Source: an uncultured Clostridia bacterium (lineage in GTDB: Bacteria > Bacillota > Clostridia > Oscillospirales > Ruminococcaceae). From it: 64,000 nt of DNA. A program made the translations under genes and the position numbers. Where the stretch lies: the NCBI GenBank assembly GCA_947586185.1, contig CANPXN010000001.1, positions 142,362-206,361 of the forward strand. The letters are read 5' to 3'. Positions 44,511 to 53,321 of this stretch are shown piece by piece (positions within the stretch are counted from its first letter, which is position 1; each line of letters starts with the position of its first letter). The notes under the pieces are model-generated. The model saw nothing but the letters and a program-made list of their open reading frames with translations, ran no database searches and was not told the origin of the DNA.

Positions 44511-45140
44511 TTATTTTGTACCAAAAATTCTGTCGCCTGCGTCGCCGAATCCTGGAATAATGTAATTATTCTCATTGAGTCCCTGATCCATTACTCCGCA
44601 GTAGATATCAACGTCCGGGTGAGCCTTTTCAATAGCGGCAATACCCTGAGGTGAAGCGATTATGCACATGAACTTAATATGCTTTACTCCGAAAGTCTTT
44701 ACCTCGTTAATAGCACTAACGGCTGTCTTTCCTGTTGCAAGCATAGGGTCGATGATGATAACATCTCTCTCGGAAACGTCATCAGGAAGCTTGCAGTAAT
44801 ATTTTTCAGTGTTGTGTTCGTTGTCCTTTGCAAACACGCCTATATGTCCGATTTTTGCAGCCGGAACAAGCTTTGTAACTCCCTCGATCATTCCAAGTCC
44901 TGCACGCAGTACCGGAACAAATGCAAGCTTTCTTCCTGAAATTATCTTTGTTTTAGCCACTGCAACAGGAGTTTCGATCTCAACCTCTTTAAGGGGCAGA
45001 TCTCTTGTTGCCTCATAGCATATGAGCATTGCTGTTTCTGAAACCAGTTCTCTGAATTCCTTAGAGCCTGTGTTTTTATCTCTGAGCAATGAAATTTTGT
45101 GCTGGATAAGCGGATGTTCAATTAAGTGTAATCCTGCCAT
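44511..45140 (-). CDS. upp: Uracil phosphoribosyltransferase
   Basis: 209 aa pyrimidine-salvage enzyme (uracil plus PRPP to UMP). The PRPP loop [10 protein letters not shown] and the C-terminal uracil-binding [10 protein letters not shown] are clear, and the N-terminal [14 protein letters not shown] is typical. It follows rpiB by 12 bases, an order seen in other Firmicutes, and closes the operon. Confidence 0.98.
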   Translation of the reverse strand: MAGLHLIEHPLIQHKISLLRDKNTGSKEFRELVSETAMLICYEATRDLPLKEVEIETPVAVAKTKIISGRKLAFVPVLRAGLGMIEGVTKLVPAAKIGHIGVFAKDNEHNTEKYYCKLPDDVSERDVIIIDPMLATGKTAVSAINEVKTFGVKHIKFMCIIASPQGIAAIEKAHPDVDIYCGVMDQGLNENNYIIPGFGDAGDRIFGTK

Positions 45141-45152
45141 GTCTGATACCTC

Positions 45153-45590
45153 CTAATTTTCCTCTTCTATTTTTTTGAATATGTCAATACGTCTTTGATG
45201 GCGTCCACCCTCAAATTCAGTATTTAAAAATACATCAACAAGCTCCAGTGCAAGTCCTGGACCAATAGTTCTTGCGCCGAGGCATATTACATTTGCGTCG
45301 TTGTGCAGTCTTGTATATTTAGCTGAAAAGTAATCCGAACAAAGCGCCGCGCGGATTCCGTGGACTTTATTTGCTGCCATGGACATGCCGATTCCTGTTC
45401 CGCAGATAAGTATACCCTTGCTGCATTCGCCATTTACGATTTTTTCGCAGAGAGCTTTAGCAATATCCGGATAATCACAGGACTCGCCATTGCATCCCAC
45501 ATCGGTAAAGCTGATACCCTTTTCGTCAAGATATTTTATTACTTCAAGTTTAAGACCATATCCGGCATGGTCGCTGCCAATTGCAAGCAT
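45153..45590 (-). CDS. rpiB: Ribose-5-phosphate isomerase B
   Basis: 145 aa. Interconverts ribose-5-phosphate and ribulose-5-phosphate (LacAB/RpiB family). The start is at MLAIGSDHAG, with AGGAGA five bases upstream; the open frame to 45659 is not used. Key segments are CDYPDIA, the catalytic Cys in GILICGTGIGMSMAANK and LHNDANVICLGAR. Together with upp it links the pentose phosphate supply to PRPP-dependent salvage. Confidence 0.96.
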   Translation of the reverse strand: MLAIGSDHAGYGLKLEVIKYLDEKGISFTDVGCNGESCDYPDIAKALCEKIVNGECSKGILICGTGIGMSMAANKVHGIRAALCSDYFSAKYTRLHNDANVICLGARTIGPGLALELVDVFLNTEFEGGRHQRRIDIFKKIEEEN

Positions 45591-45649
45591 GTTATTCTCC
45601 TGTATGCCGCATTTACGGCCTGCGGCTGCCAAAATTAAGATACTTTTTA

Positions 45650-45678
45650 AGTATAGCACAAATTATGGGTAAAATCAA
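45650..45678 (-). promoter_or_regulatory. Promoter of rpiB-upp
   Basis: Minus strand TTGATT (45678-45673), a 17-base spacer and TATACT (45655-45650). It lies in the 93-base gap after tsaB. Confidence 0.75.
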
Positions 45679-45683
45679 TGAAA

Positions 45684-46367
45684 TCAGGAATTAATTAAAT
45701 CTTTTTCTGCTTTTACAAGCTGAAGATACCTTGCCTCAAGCTCATCAGGCGTCTGAGACTTATGCTGGAGGCTGGCAAGACAAAGTCCTGACGCATTCTG
45801 GAGCCTTAGATGCGGCGGTGCGATAAACCGGTTCTCTCCCGGATATTCGCTTAAAAACGCTTCTGCTCCATCACCGTTAATATAGACAGGCTTATCAAGT
45901 CCGGATAAAATGCCGTCAAGCTCGGACATGGAAATAATACTGTCCTCCGCTTCACGCCGTATGCTTCCGGATTCCGAGAAAAACAAGCCGGTGTAAACAA
46001 GGTCCTGCCTTGCCTTCATAACCGGACATACATATCCCCTTACACATGAAAGATTATAGGCGAGCCCCTCAAGAGTTGAAATACCGCAGCACTCTTTGTC
46101 AAGGGCAAACGTCATTGCCTTTACAGCGGAAATCCCGATCCTCAGACCGGTATATGAACCCGGACCGTCTGCAACCGTTATTCTGTCAACATCTGAAAGC
46201 TCTTTTCCGCAGTCGGCAAGAAGTCTTTTGCACAGCGGAAGAATTACCTGAGAATGTGTACGGGAGGTATAAATGCTGTTTTCTCCTATAATAACGCCGT
46301 CCTCATAAAGGGATACGGAAGCGGTTTTTCCAGAAGTGTCAATTCCTAAGATCAGCAAATCTTTCAT
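45684..46367 (-). CDS. tsaB: tRNA threonylcarbamoyladenosine biosynthesis protein TsaB
   Basis: 227 aa ASKHA-fold partner of TsaD in t6A synthesis. The N-terminus MKDLLILGIDTSGKTASVSL and DGPGSYTGLRIG are diagnostic. An open frame extends to a TTG at 46403, but the ATG at 46367 matches the family start; its site GGAGG is rather close. It overlaps the end of tsaE by 29 bases, so translation is coupled. Confidence 0.93.
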   Translation of the reverse strand: MKDLLILGIDTSGKTASVSLYEDGVIIGENSIYTSRTHSQVILPLCKRLLADCGKELSDVDRITVADGPGSYTGLRIGISAVKAMTFALDKECCGISTLEGLAYNLSCVRGYVCPVMKARQDLVYTGLFFSESGSIRREAEDSIISMSELDGILSGLDKPVYINGDGAEAFLSEYPGENRFIAPPHLRLQNASGLCLASLQHKSQTPDELEARYLQLVKAEKDLINS

Positions 46368-46782
46368 CTCCCTCCACTGTAATTTTACGGGTGTTTTCGT
46401 CAACGTATTCTATGCTTATGTGAACAGTATTTTCAGGCAGAGCCTCGATTATATTTTCAGACCACTCCACAGCAAACACGCTTTCCTCAAGAGGATAGTC
46501 ATAAAACCCTGTGGTTTCAAGGTCATACGGAGAGGTGATCCTGTACATATCAAAGTGATAAAGTGTAATATCCCCTCTGTATTCGTTTACAAGGGCAAAA
46601 GTAGGAGAGGTAACGCTGTCCTCAAGTCCAAGTCCCTGCGCAAGTCCTCTTGTAAAGGTGGTTTTTCCTGCGCCAAGACCTCCGCTATAGGCTATCACAT
46701 CGCCTTTATGAAGAAGCGCTCCTACCTTTTTTGCAAACTCAATTGTTTCCTCTGTGCTGTGAGTTAACACTGTCATAATCAT
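46339..46782 (-). CDS. tsaE: tRNA threonylcarbamoyladenosine biosynthesis ATPase TsaE
   Basis: 147 aa P-loop ATPase of the TsaBDE complex. Walker A is GGLGAGKTTFTRGLA, with SPTFALVNEY and YHFDMYRI typical of the family and VEWSENI near the C-terminus. It overlaps the preceding small membrane-protein gene by four bases (ATGA) and is coupled to tsaB. Confidence 0.96.
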   Translation of the reverse strand: MIMTVLTHSTEETIEFAKKVGALLHKGDVIAYSGGLGAGKTTFTRGLAQGLGLEDSVTSPTFALVNEYRGDITLYHFDMYRITSPYDLETTGFYDYPLEESVFAVEWSENIIEALPENTVHISIEYVDENTRKITVEGDERFADLRN

Positions 46783-47306
46783 CCGCCCTGTTCAAAAATA
46801 TCATATGTTTCGCTGTTTTCGATTTTACTGTCAATAATGTATGCGTTAAAGCCGCTTTCGGAGCTGTACACATAGCACTGGATACCCTTCTCGCTATCGG
46901 TATAAAGTACAGCGTCAGTTTTGTTATTTGAATACATGCTCATGTTTATTGAAACCTTTTTGCCGTCTGAAAGCTCAAAATCCGTGCATTCCTTAACAAA
47001 GCTGTCGCTGTTTTCAATGCCGCCGACAAGCACGAGGAGTGAGCCATTTCCGTCTGTTGACAGTTTTACGCTTTCAATATGCGCCTCGGTTGGAACGCTT
47101 ATACCGATTTCGTTTTCTACAGCAGCCTTTTCATTTGAAGACAGTTCAGTTCTGATATTATGCTTTAGCTCTCCGTTCAAAAAGCTTATAAGATGAACTG
47201 ATAAAAATATAACAGCTGCTGAGGATACAGCGGCAGTCAGTATCAGAAACTTTCTGCCGCCTTTATCCTCATTAGCATTTTCCGTTTTATTTCTGAGTTT
47301 GAACAT
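46779..47306 (-). CDS. Uncharacterised small membrane protein
   Basis: 175 aa from the ATG at 47306, which follows the fhs stop by one base. A basic N-terminus is followed by one hydrophobic helix (about 19-41) and an extracytoplasmic domain rich in Asp, Ser and Lys; one Cys lies in KECTDFELSDGKK and one in KGIQCYVYSS. No family was recognised. An in-frame GTG at 47342 would add 12 residues but overlaps fhs. The position between fhs and tsaE suggests only that it is co-transcribed. Confidence 0.65.
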   Translation of the reverse strand: MFKLRNKTENANEDKGGRKFLILTAAVSSAAVIFLSVHLISFLNGELKHNIRTELSSNEKAAVENEIGISVPTEAHIESVKLSTDGNGSLLVLVGGIENSDSFVKECTDFELSDGKKVSINMSMYSNNKTDAVLYTDSEKGIQCYVYSSESGFNAYIIDSKIENSETYDIFEQGG

Positions 47307-47307
47307 A

Positions 47308-48975
47308 TCAGAACAAACCGGTAATATTTCCGTCTCCGTCACAGTCGATATTTATTGCAGCAGGCTTTTTAGGCAGTCCCGGCATAGTCATAATATCTCC
47401 TGTGAGGGCGACAACAAAGCCTGCTCCAGATGAAAGCTTTACATCTCTAACAGTAATGCTGAAATTTTCCGGCTTTCCAAGCTTTGTCGGGTCGTCGGAA
47501 AGAGAGTACTGTGTTTTGGCAACGCATACCGGAATATTGTCATAGCCGAGTTTTATGATACTGTCAAGCTCTTTTTCAGCTTTTCCGGTATATACAACTC
47601 CGTCGGCACGGTAAATTTCCTTTGCAATGATCTCAAGCTTTTCCTTTATTGGAAGAGCGCTGTCGTAAATAGGCTTAAAGCAGCTTTCCTTTTCAGCAGC
47701 TGCGCATACCTTCTGAGCGAGGTCGATTCCGCCCTCTCCGCCCTTTGTAAATATTTCAGCCAGTGAAGCTTCAACGTTCATTTCCTTACAGAAATCCTTA
47801 ATGATCTGGATTTCAGTATCGGTATCAGTAGGGAAGCGGTTTATTGCCACAACGACTGGAACACCGTATTTCTGCATGTTTTCAATATGGGTTTTAAGGT
47901 TTACGATACCCTTTTTCAGAGCCTCTGTGTTTTCGTTTTGCAGCTCTGTTTTAGGCACTCCACCGTTGTATTTAAGCGCTCTTATTGTAGCCACAAGAAC
48001 GATACATGAAGGCTTCAGACCTGCAAAGCGGCACTTTATGTCAAGGAATTTTTCAGCTCCAAGGTCTGAGCCGAAGCCTGCTTCTGTTACGCAGTAATCT
48101 CCGAGTTTTAAAGCGAGCTTTGTAGCACGGATCGAGTTGCAGCCGTGAGCAATATTGGCAAAAGGTCCTCCATGTATAAGCGCCGGAGTATTTTCAAGAG
48201 TCTGCACAAGATTAGGCTTCAAAGCGTCTTTAAGCAGAGCAGTCATAGCGCCCTGAGCATTCAGGTCACGGGCGTAAACAGGCTCTCCTGACCTGTTGTA
48301 TGCCACAAGAATATTGCCTATGCGCTTTTTAAGATCATTAAGATCGGATGAAAGGCATAGTATTGCCATAATTTCAGAAGCAACAGTTATTTGAAAGCCT
48401 TCTTCTCTCGGAACGCCGTTTATTTTTCCGCCAAGTCCTGCAACAATATTTCTCAGAGCACGGTCGTTCATGTCAAGGCATCTTTTGAACATGATCCTGC
48501 GCTGGTCAATATCAAGCTCGTTGCCCTGCTGCATGTGATTGTCGAGCATAGCACAGAGAAGATTGTTTGCGGCTGTAATAGCATGCATATCTCCGGTAAA
48601 ATGAAGATTAATGTCCTCCATAGGAACGACCTGGGAGTATCCTCCGCCGGCAGCTCCTCCTTTAATTCCGAATACCGGACCTAAAGATGGTTCTCTCAGC
48701 GCCAGTACCGCCTTTTTTCCGATTCTGTTCATAGCCTGACCAAGACCGACGCTTACAGTAGTTTTTCCCTCTCCGGCAGGAGTTGGATTTATCGCTGTTA
48801 CAAGAATAAGCTTGCCATCCGGTTTTCTTTCAAGCTTTTTGTAAAGGTTTTCAGAAAGCTTTGCTTTGTAATGCCCGTAAGGTTCAACGTCCTCCGGCTG
48901 TATGCCAAGACCTGCGGCAATTTCCATGATTGGTTTCATTTTAGCGCTGCGAGCAATTTCAATATCACTTAACAT
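47308..48975 (-). CDS. fhs: Formate-tetrahydrofolate ligase
   Basis: 555 aa enzyme joining formate and tetrahydrofolate with ATP, feeding one-carbon metabolism. The P-loop [15 protein letters not shown] is near residue 60; [27 protein letters not shown] and [16 protein letters not shown] segments are typical. The start at 48975 has AAGGGGTG seven bases upstream and gives the usual length; the frame runs open to 49023 through a repeat. It is the first gene of a run continuing to tsaE-tsaB. Confidence 0.97.
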   Translation of the reverse strand: MLSDIEIARSAKMKPIMEIAAGLGIQPEDVEPYGHYKAKLSENLYKKLERKPDGKLILVTAINPTPAGEGKTTVSVGLGQAMNRIGKKAVLALREPSLGPVFGIKGGAAGGGYSQVVPMEDINLHFTGDMHAITAANNLLCAMLDNHMQQGNELDIDQRRIMFKRCLDMNDRALRNIVAGLGGKINGVPREEGFQITVASEIMAILCLSSDLNDLKKRIGNILVAYNRSGEPVYARDLNAQGAMTALLKDALKPNLVQTLENTPALIHGGPFANIAHGCNSIRATKLALKLGDYCVTEAGFGSDLGAEKFLDIKCRFAGLKPSCIVLVATIRALKYNGGVPKTELQNENTEALKKGIVNLKTHIENMQKYGVPVVVAINRFPTDTDTEIQIIKDFCKEMNVEASLAEIFTKGGEGGIDLAQKVCAAAEKESCFKPIYDSALPIKEKLEIIAKEIYRADGVVYTGKAEKELDSIIKLGYDNIPVCVAKTQYSLSDDPTKLGKPENFSITVRDVKLSSGAGFVVALTGDIMTMPGLPKKPAAINIDCDGDGNITGLF

Positions 48976-48997
48976 AAGAATCACCCCTTCAAATGTT

Positions 48998-49070
48998 GTT
49001 TTAACAGGGGATATCCCCGTCATTCAATGTGCAAGCCACAGTTTTCCTGATGATCTTTGTGCGGCGTTGC
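48998..49070 (-). repeat. Composite repeat in the fhs leader
   Basis: Contains palindrome GGGGATATCCCC (49007-49018) then GTCATTCAA, as in the repeat at 18916-18938, and next to it CTTTGTGCGGCGTTGC (49055-49070), which matches the end of the MITE at 19308-19323. The whole leader of fhs is built of such fragments. Confidence 0.55.
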
Positions 49071-49080
49071 TATGAATTAT

Positions 49081-49109
49081 ATTATACCATTCCTGCTGTT
49101 AAATTGCAA
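49081..49109 (-). promoter_or_regulatory. Promoter of fhs
   Basis: Minus strand TTGCAA (49109-49104), a 17-base spacer and TATAAT (49086-49081). Confidence 0.8.
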
Positions 49110-49113
49110 GCAA

Positions 49114-49154
49114 AAAAAGGAGCTGCCTTCTTTTGAAAACGGCAGCTCCTTTTT
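49114..49154 (-). terminator. Terminator of the GntR-ABC operon
   Basis: A long stem (AAAAAGGAGCTGCC from 49114 with the complement ending 49154, one mismatch) with T-runs in both directions, two bases from the stop of the ABC membrane gene. Confidence 0.92.
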
Positions 49155-49155
49155 A

Positions 49156-49896
49156 TTAGCTTTTCCTCTCTTGAATCTGTGCTCTTCTGACAAACAGGTA
49201 TGAAGCCGCTCCAATGACTGCGGCAGGTAGTATGAGCACAACTGAAAAATGCCATACATTTTCGCATGCCCAGTGAAAAAGAATATAGATATTGTCCAGG
49301 ATATACAGGTTAAGATAAGGCAAAAGGAAAAAGAACAGAAAATAAGCGCCTACTATAACGATGATCCTGAGCAAATTGTTCAGTCTATACATCATGCTGC
49401 CAACAAATGTTCCGGCTGCACAGGCTGTTAAATAGCATGAAAAGTTAAAAAGTATCTCCTTTAAATAATCGTTAACTGACGGCATGATCGCAGCTTCAGC
49501 GTTATAAGAGCGCTCCAGCATGATCTGCTCATATGCTGAAGCAAACCATTGGTTAAAGCCTTTTTCAGAGAGATTTCCCACAACGCTTATAAGGGTATCA
49601 CCAACAGCGGCAACAGCACTTACTGCAAACATTCCAAGGAACGCTCCAAGGAAAAACGACAGCCTTGAAATACCGTTCTGAGTCATGAACAGAAAATTCT
49701 CCTTATAATAGCTTATAGCAAATATGCTAAAGTACAGTACTGTTATGATCTGAACTCCCCCAAAGCCTGTGCTTGTGTCCCATATAAGTCTTACGGCAAT
49801 TGATATAATTATTAGTATAAGCAAAGTTCCGAAACAGACAAGATATCCCCCTAATGTATGTTTAAAAGTATAATTGAAAACCGGTTTTAACTTCAT
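49156..49896 (-). CDS. ABC-system membrane protein
   Basis: 246 aa with six predicted helices (near 22-42, 52-68, 85-108, 155-178, 190-210 and 218-238). It overlaps the ATPase gene by four bases, so it is the likely membrane subunit. Sequence FLFMTQNGISRLSFFLGAF resembles putative permeases of GntR-linked (YtrA-type) ABC operons in Firmicutes. Substrate unknown. Confidence 0.8.
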   Translation of the reverse strand: MKLKPVFNYTFKHTLGGYLVCFGTLLILIIISIAVRLIWDTSTGFGGVQIITVLYFSIFAISYYKENFLFMTQNGISRLSFFLGAFLGMFAVSAVAAVGDTLISVVGNLSEKGFNQWFASAYEQIMLERSYNAEAAIMPSVNDYLKEILFNFSCYLTACAAGTFVGSMMYRLNNLLRIIVIVGAYFLFFFLLPYLNLYILDNIYILFHWACENVWHFSVVLILPAAVIGAASYLFVRRAQIQERKS

Positions 49897-50762
49897 TTTT
49901 CTTCCTCCCCATATCCGCTTGTGAGTTTAACGAACAGCTTTTGAAGATCCATTGCTGAAACCTCAAGCTCCGGCGGAATTTCAGATCTGTTTAGCTTTCC
50001 GGAAATATAAACCGTTTTAAGACCTCCTATGGAATCAAAGCCGATAACGTTTTTATCTGCCGCAAAGCTGTCAATAGCTGATGCCGCTCCGGAAACTGTA
50101 TAGCCTGTTTCAAGCAGAGAATCTCTTGACTGGTTTTTTATGACTTTTCCTTTTTCTATTATCACGACATCCTCTATGACGCTTGATACCTCTTCGATAA
50201 TATGGGTTGAAACCACACAGCAGAACGGATCTGCCGCATACTTTTCAATAAGCGTTTTATAGAAAAGGTCACGGTGGTTTGCGTCAAGTCCCAGTACAGG
50301 CTCGTCAAGAAATACAAAAGGAGTATTAACTGACAGCGCAATTATCACCTTGAATATTGACCCATATCCGGTGGACAGAGCGCGTATCTTCTTTCTAACG
50401 TCAAGGCCGAATAGCTCTGAAAGCTTTTCGGCATATTTCTGATCGAAGTCCGGATAAAAGCTTTTTGTAAGCTTAAAGGCATTCTTTACCTTCATTTTCT
50501 GCGGATAGAGATTGCTCTCATTCATAAGAAAGATTCTGCCAAGAGCCTTGTCGTTTCCTGTGATCCTTTTTCCGTCAAGGAATGCACATCCACTGTCCGC
50601 AAAAATTCTGTTGGATATTATTTTTAGAAGAGTGGACTTACCTGCTCCGTTTCTTCCCAGAAGACCGTATATCTTGCCCTCGTCAAAGCGCAGACTCACG
50701 TCCTCCAGCGCTTTGGTACCCTTATAGCATTTAGTTATATTTTGTACTTCAATACAGCTCAT
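49893..50762 (-). CDS. ABC transporter ATP-binding protein (YtrB-like)
   Basis: 289 aa. Walker A is GRNGAGKST near residue 36, the signature is degenerate (LSTGYGSIFKV), Walker B is FVFLDEPVLGLD, and the H-loop lies in STHIIEEV. The C-terminal extension (about 215-289) is typical of GntR-linked ATPases. It overlaps the GntR gene by four bases and the membrane gene by four, so all three are coupled. Confidence 0.9.
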   Translation of the reverse strand: MSCIEVQNITKCYKGTKALEDVSLRFDEGKIYGLLGRNGAGKSTLLKIISNRIFADSGCAFLDGKRITGNDKALGRIFLMNESNLYPQKMKVKNAFKLTKSFYPDFDQKYAEKLSELFGLDVRKKIRALSTGYGSIFKVIIALSVNTPFVFLDEPVLGLDANHRDLFYKTLIEKYAADPFCCVVSTHIIEEVSSVIEDVVIIEKGKVIKNQSRDSLLETGYTVSGAASAIDSFAADKNVIGFDSIGGLKTVYISGKLNRSEIPPELEVSAMDLQKLFVKLTSGYGEEEK

Positions 50763-51127
50763 TTTTCGTCATCCTCCTTTAGCATAGCTATTATTTCATC
50801 CCTTGTAAAGCCGAGCCGATCTGCCTCCGCAAGCATTGTTTCGATATAGCTTTTAAAAAATGCATTGCGCCGTTTTTGCCTTAGCTTTTCCCTTGCTCCT
50901 TTTGCAACAAACATACCTACACCTCTTTTTTTATAAACAACGTTTTCATCAACAAGGATATTTATGCCTTTAAGCGCCGTTGCCGGATTTATTTTGTACT
51001 GTACAGATATTTCCGTGATCGAGGGGATCTGACTTTCCTCCTGGAATGCACCGGTAATAACTGCATCCTCTATCCCCTCGGCGATCTGCTGGAAAATGGG
51101 TTTGTCATTATCAAAATTAATATTCAT
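50759..51127 (-). CDS. GntR-family regulator (YtrA subfamily)
   Basis: 122 aa. The winged helix occupies residues 8-75 (PIFQQIAEGIEDAVITGAF, then SITEISVQYKINPATALKGI), followed by a short C-terminal helical pair of the YtrA type rather than a ligand domain. It is the first gene of the ABC operon, and a palindrome in the promoter region is a likely autoregulatory site. The small effector is unknown; relatives respond to cell-wall-active agents. Confidence 0.9.
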   Translation of the reverse strand: MNINFDNDKPIFQQIAEGIEDAVITGAFQEESQIPSITEISVQYKINPATALKGINILVDENVVYKKRGVGMFVAKGAREKLRQKRRNAFFKSYIETMLAEADRLGFTRDEIIAMLKEDDEK

Positions 51128-51151
51128 GAATTTTCCTCCTGATATGGTTAA

Positions 51152-51167
51152 TTAGTTGAGTAACTAA
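51152..51167. promoter_or_regulatory. GntR/YtrA-type operator
   Basis: Perfect inverted repeat TTAGTT-GAGT-AACTAA, placed just downstream of the -10 box, where binding would block transcription of the operon. Confidence 0.7.
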
Positions 51168-51177
51168 CCATAATACT

Positions 51178-51206
51178 ATAATAGCACTGAAAAGAAAACT
51201 TGTCAA
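51178..51206 (-). promoter_or_regulatory. Promoter of the GntR-ABC operon
   Basis: Minus strand TTGACA (51206-51201), a 17-base spacer and TATTAT (51183-51178). Confidence 0.82.
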
Positions 51207-51228
51207 TACCTTTTGTAAAATTTTAAAA

Positions 51229-51265
51229 GAAAAACTGCCGCACATTTTAATGTACAGCAGTTTTG
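51229..51265 (-). terminator. Terminator of the small-multidrug-export gene
   Basis: AAAACTGC and GCAGTTTT arms enclose an inner ACATT/AATGT stem; a T-rich tract follows on the minus strand. The repeat at 51276 lies between the gene and this hairpin. Confidence 0.8.
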
Positions 51266-51275
51266 CGACTGTTAT

Positions 51276-51324
51276 ATTAAAATCGGAGCAAGCGCTGATA
51301 AGCTTGCTTAATCAGCGTGCGTCG
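51276..51324. repeat. 49-bp palindromic repeat, copy A
   Basis: Folds through CGCTGATAAGC/GCTTAATCAGCG with one bulge. It matches 60682-60730 at 47 of 49 positions in the same orientation. It ends one base before the stop codon of the adjacent minus-strand gene. Confidence 0.8.
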
Positions 51325-51325
51325 G

Positions 51326-51838
51326 TTATACCCCTAAAAGCTTGCCCAGCCAAGGATTGTAAAGAGCGATGCACATGATAGTAGTTGCCATTACAAGTCC
51401 TATACATATTGCCGGAATAGATTTTTTAAGCTTGACTCCAAGCAGAGCCGCTATAAGAGAGCCTGTCCACGCTCCGGTTCCCGGAAGAGGTATCCCCACG
51501 AAGAGAATAAGACCGATAAACTCATACTTTCTGATAGTATTGCTTTTTTTGCCAGTTGCCTTGCTTTCAAGCTTTTCAACCATAGGTTTAAAACGTTTTG
51601 TTTGTTTTAATTTGTCAAAGATTTTTGTGATGAAAAGCAGTATAAACGGAATCGGCAGGATATTTCCTGCAAAGCAGATAAAAATCGCTTTTATCATTTC
51701 AGCAGATCCCATAAGCAATCTTGCGGCAATAAGTCCTCCTCTTAGCTCAAGGATAGGAAACATGGAAATTATAAATACGATCCATTCCTTAGGAAGCCCG
51801 TCCAGATTTTCTGTAAACCAGTTTACTAATGATTCCAT
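51326..51838 (-). CDS. Small multidrug export family membrane protein (PF06695)
   Basis: 170 aa with four to five helices (near 15-38, 45-68, 100-125, 130-150). The segments SMFPILELRGGLIAARL, FIGLILFVGIPLPGTGAWTGSLIAALLG and the final helix match the COG2426/PF06695 family. Despite the family name, no transport substrate is proven. Single gene; a weak promoter (TTGACT at 51897-51892, TAATAA at 51875-51870, 16-base spacer) lies upstream. Confidence 0.88.
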   Translation of the reverse strand: MESLVNWFTENLDGLPKEWIVFIISMFPILELRGGLIAARLLMGSAEMIKAIFICFAGNILPIPFILLFITKIFDKLKQTKRFKPMVEKLESKATGKKSNTIRKYEFIGLILFVGIPLPGTGAWTGSLIAALLGVKLKKSIPAICIGLVMATTIMCIALYNPWLGKLLGV

Positions 51839-51976
51839 TAATTTATCTCCTTAAAATAATTATGATTTATTATTACATATTTTATGGAAATAGTCAAGGG
51901 CTTTTTCTCGAATTTAGCTATGCAAAAATGATATTATTTGATTTATCGGTTTGCGCTATATACCTTAAACCCCTTG

Positions 51977-52531
51977 TCAAGCTTGGTCATATTCTTTTAA
52001 TGTACATGCCTTATCCGCTTCTTTCTGCTTTTTGAACCATGAAACAATACCGAAAAGATTTTTGGCGTCAACAAAGTCCTTTTCGCCTTTGAGCATGCTT
52101 GCCATTTCTTGATTTACCGTTGCCTTGCTGTCTTTCTCAGACGCCTTTTCAACTGCCGACAGCATAGCGTTCATCATTATCCTGTATATGCCATGGAGTT
52201 TATTTATGCTGATTCCGCCTTGCATATAGAATATGTTTTTTCTTTCGATACCACAGCTTTTTGAAATTTCGTCAAGTATCTCTCCGGAATGATCCGGAGG
52301 CGACATTCCTACCGCGCATATTGCAGCGGTATTATACATTTTGACTTTGCTGAATTTTACAAGCTTTCTGCCAGCGATCCAGCTCATAAAAATTATGCTG
52401 CTGTCCTTTTCAAGTCCTGTTTTAGCGTCTTTTATTGTATAAACAGGCAGATCAATTTTTTCTCCAAGCATTTCAGCATAACGCTTTGTATGCCCGGTTT
52501 CAGATTCATATACTATTGCTTTTACGCTCAT
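51977..52531 (-). CDS. Flavodoxin-like protein
   Basis: 184 aa. The N-terminus AIVYESETGHTKRYAEML resembles the FMN phosphate loop of flavodoxins (T/S-x-T-G-x-T), and IIFMSWIAGRKL and AAICAVGMSPP fit the alternating fold. It keeps the short-chain layout, with a C-terminal extension of charged helices. Probably an electron carrier or FMN-dependent quinone-type reductase; substrate unknown. The ATG follows the TAA of sfsA directly, so the two form an operon. Confidence 0.8.
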   Translation of the reverse strand: MSVKAIVYESETGHTKRYAEMLGEKIDLPVYTIKDAKTGLEKDSSIIFMSWIAGRKLVKFSKVKMYNTAAICAVGMSPPDHSGEILDEISKSCGIERKNIFYMQGGISINKLHGIYRIMMNAMLSAVEKASEKDSKATVNQEMASMLKGEKDFVDAKNLFGIVSWFKKQKEADKACTLKEYDQA

Positions 52532-53206
52532 TTAAAGTCTTACCTCCACTGGATCTTTTATTTCAAGAGTATTTTCAGTTACCTTACAGTCGTATGCAAT
52601 TATTCCAACTCCATGTGATGCCGCATCACGCAGGGCGTCTCCGAACTCCTTATGGGTACGGTCATTTGGCTCAAAATAGCGAACGTTCTCCATTTGTATT
52701 ACGAAGAACACATATGCTGAAAAGCCTTCTTTTACGCATCCCGAAAGCTCAGAAACATGCTTTATGCCTCTTTGAGTGGGAGCGTCAGGAAATCTTACTA
52801 CACCGTTTTCTTCAAGAGTAACGCCCTTTACCTCAAGAAAGATTTTTTCACGGTCAGTTTCTAAATAAAAATCAAATCTGGAATTTTTATATGTATATTC
52901 CGGCTTTATGACTGTTACATTGCGGAAAAGCTTCGGGATAAATTCCATTACAGCCTTATTTGGAGCTTGGCTGTCCATATTAATAAGACGTTTACCTTTT
53001 TGGACGGCAATTAGATCATACTTTGTCTTACGTTTTGGGTTATCAGACTTGCTTAAAAAAATACCGCAACCGGGAACGAGCAGCTCTCTGCATCTTCCTG
53101 TATTTTTTACATGGCATACTGTTTCCGTACCGTTGATTTCCGCTAAAGCAATAAATCGGTTCGGACGTGAAATAAAGCTTCCAGGAAAGACATTTTCATA
53201 TCTCAT
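52532..53206 (-). CDS. sfsA: DNA/RNA nuclease SfsA family protein
   Basis: 224 aa. Sugar fermentation stimulation protein homologue: MRYENVFPGSFISRPNRFIALAEI, HVKNTGRCRELL, VEVKGVTLEENGVVRFPDAPT-like core (here EVKGVTLEENG, FPDAPTQRGIKH) with the nuclease-like Glu/Lys pair. The start at 53206 has GGAGAAGG upstream; the ATG at 53230 has no site. The physiological role is uncertain in Firmicutes. Confidence 0.94.
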   Translation of the reverse strand: MRYENVFPGSFISRPNRFIALAEINGTETVCHVKNTGRCRELLVPGCGIFLSKSDNPKRKTKYDLIAVQKGKRLINMDSQAPNKAVMEFIPKLFRNVTVIKPEYTYKNSRFDFYLETDREKIFLEVKGVTLEENGVVRFPDAPTQRGIKHVSELSGCVKEGFSAYVFFVIQMENVRYFEPNDRTHKEFGDALRDAASHGVGIIAYDCKVTENTLEIKDPVEVRL

Positions 53207-53244
53207 TAAAAATCCTTCTCCAATACACATAGATCAATATGATA

Positions 53245-53273
53245 ATTATATCATACCGTGTGTTAAAGTTCAA
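53245..53273 (-). promoter_or_regulatory. Promoter of sfsA
   Basis: Minus strand TTGAAC (53273-53268), a 17-base spacer and TATAAT (53250-53245). Confidence 0.8.
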
Positions 53274-53277
53274 TACA

Positions 53278-53311
53278 AAAAAGCCGCCGGATATGCTTCC
53301 GACGGCTTTTT
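53278..53311 (-). terminator. Terminator of the MMPL operon
   Basis: A 13-bp stem with one wobble (53278-53290 with 53299-53311) with T-runs, 11 bases beyond the stop codon. Confidence 0.92.
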
Positions 53312-53321
53312 GCATATGATA

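Noticed and set aside
48976..49023. 16-codon N-terminal extension of Fhs
   Set aside because: It translates a repeat-derived leader; [10 protein letters not shown] is the family start with AAGGGGTG upstream.
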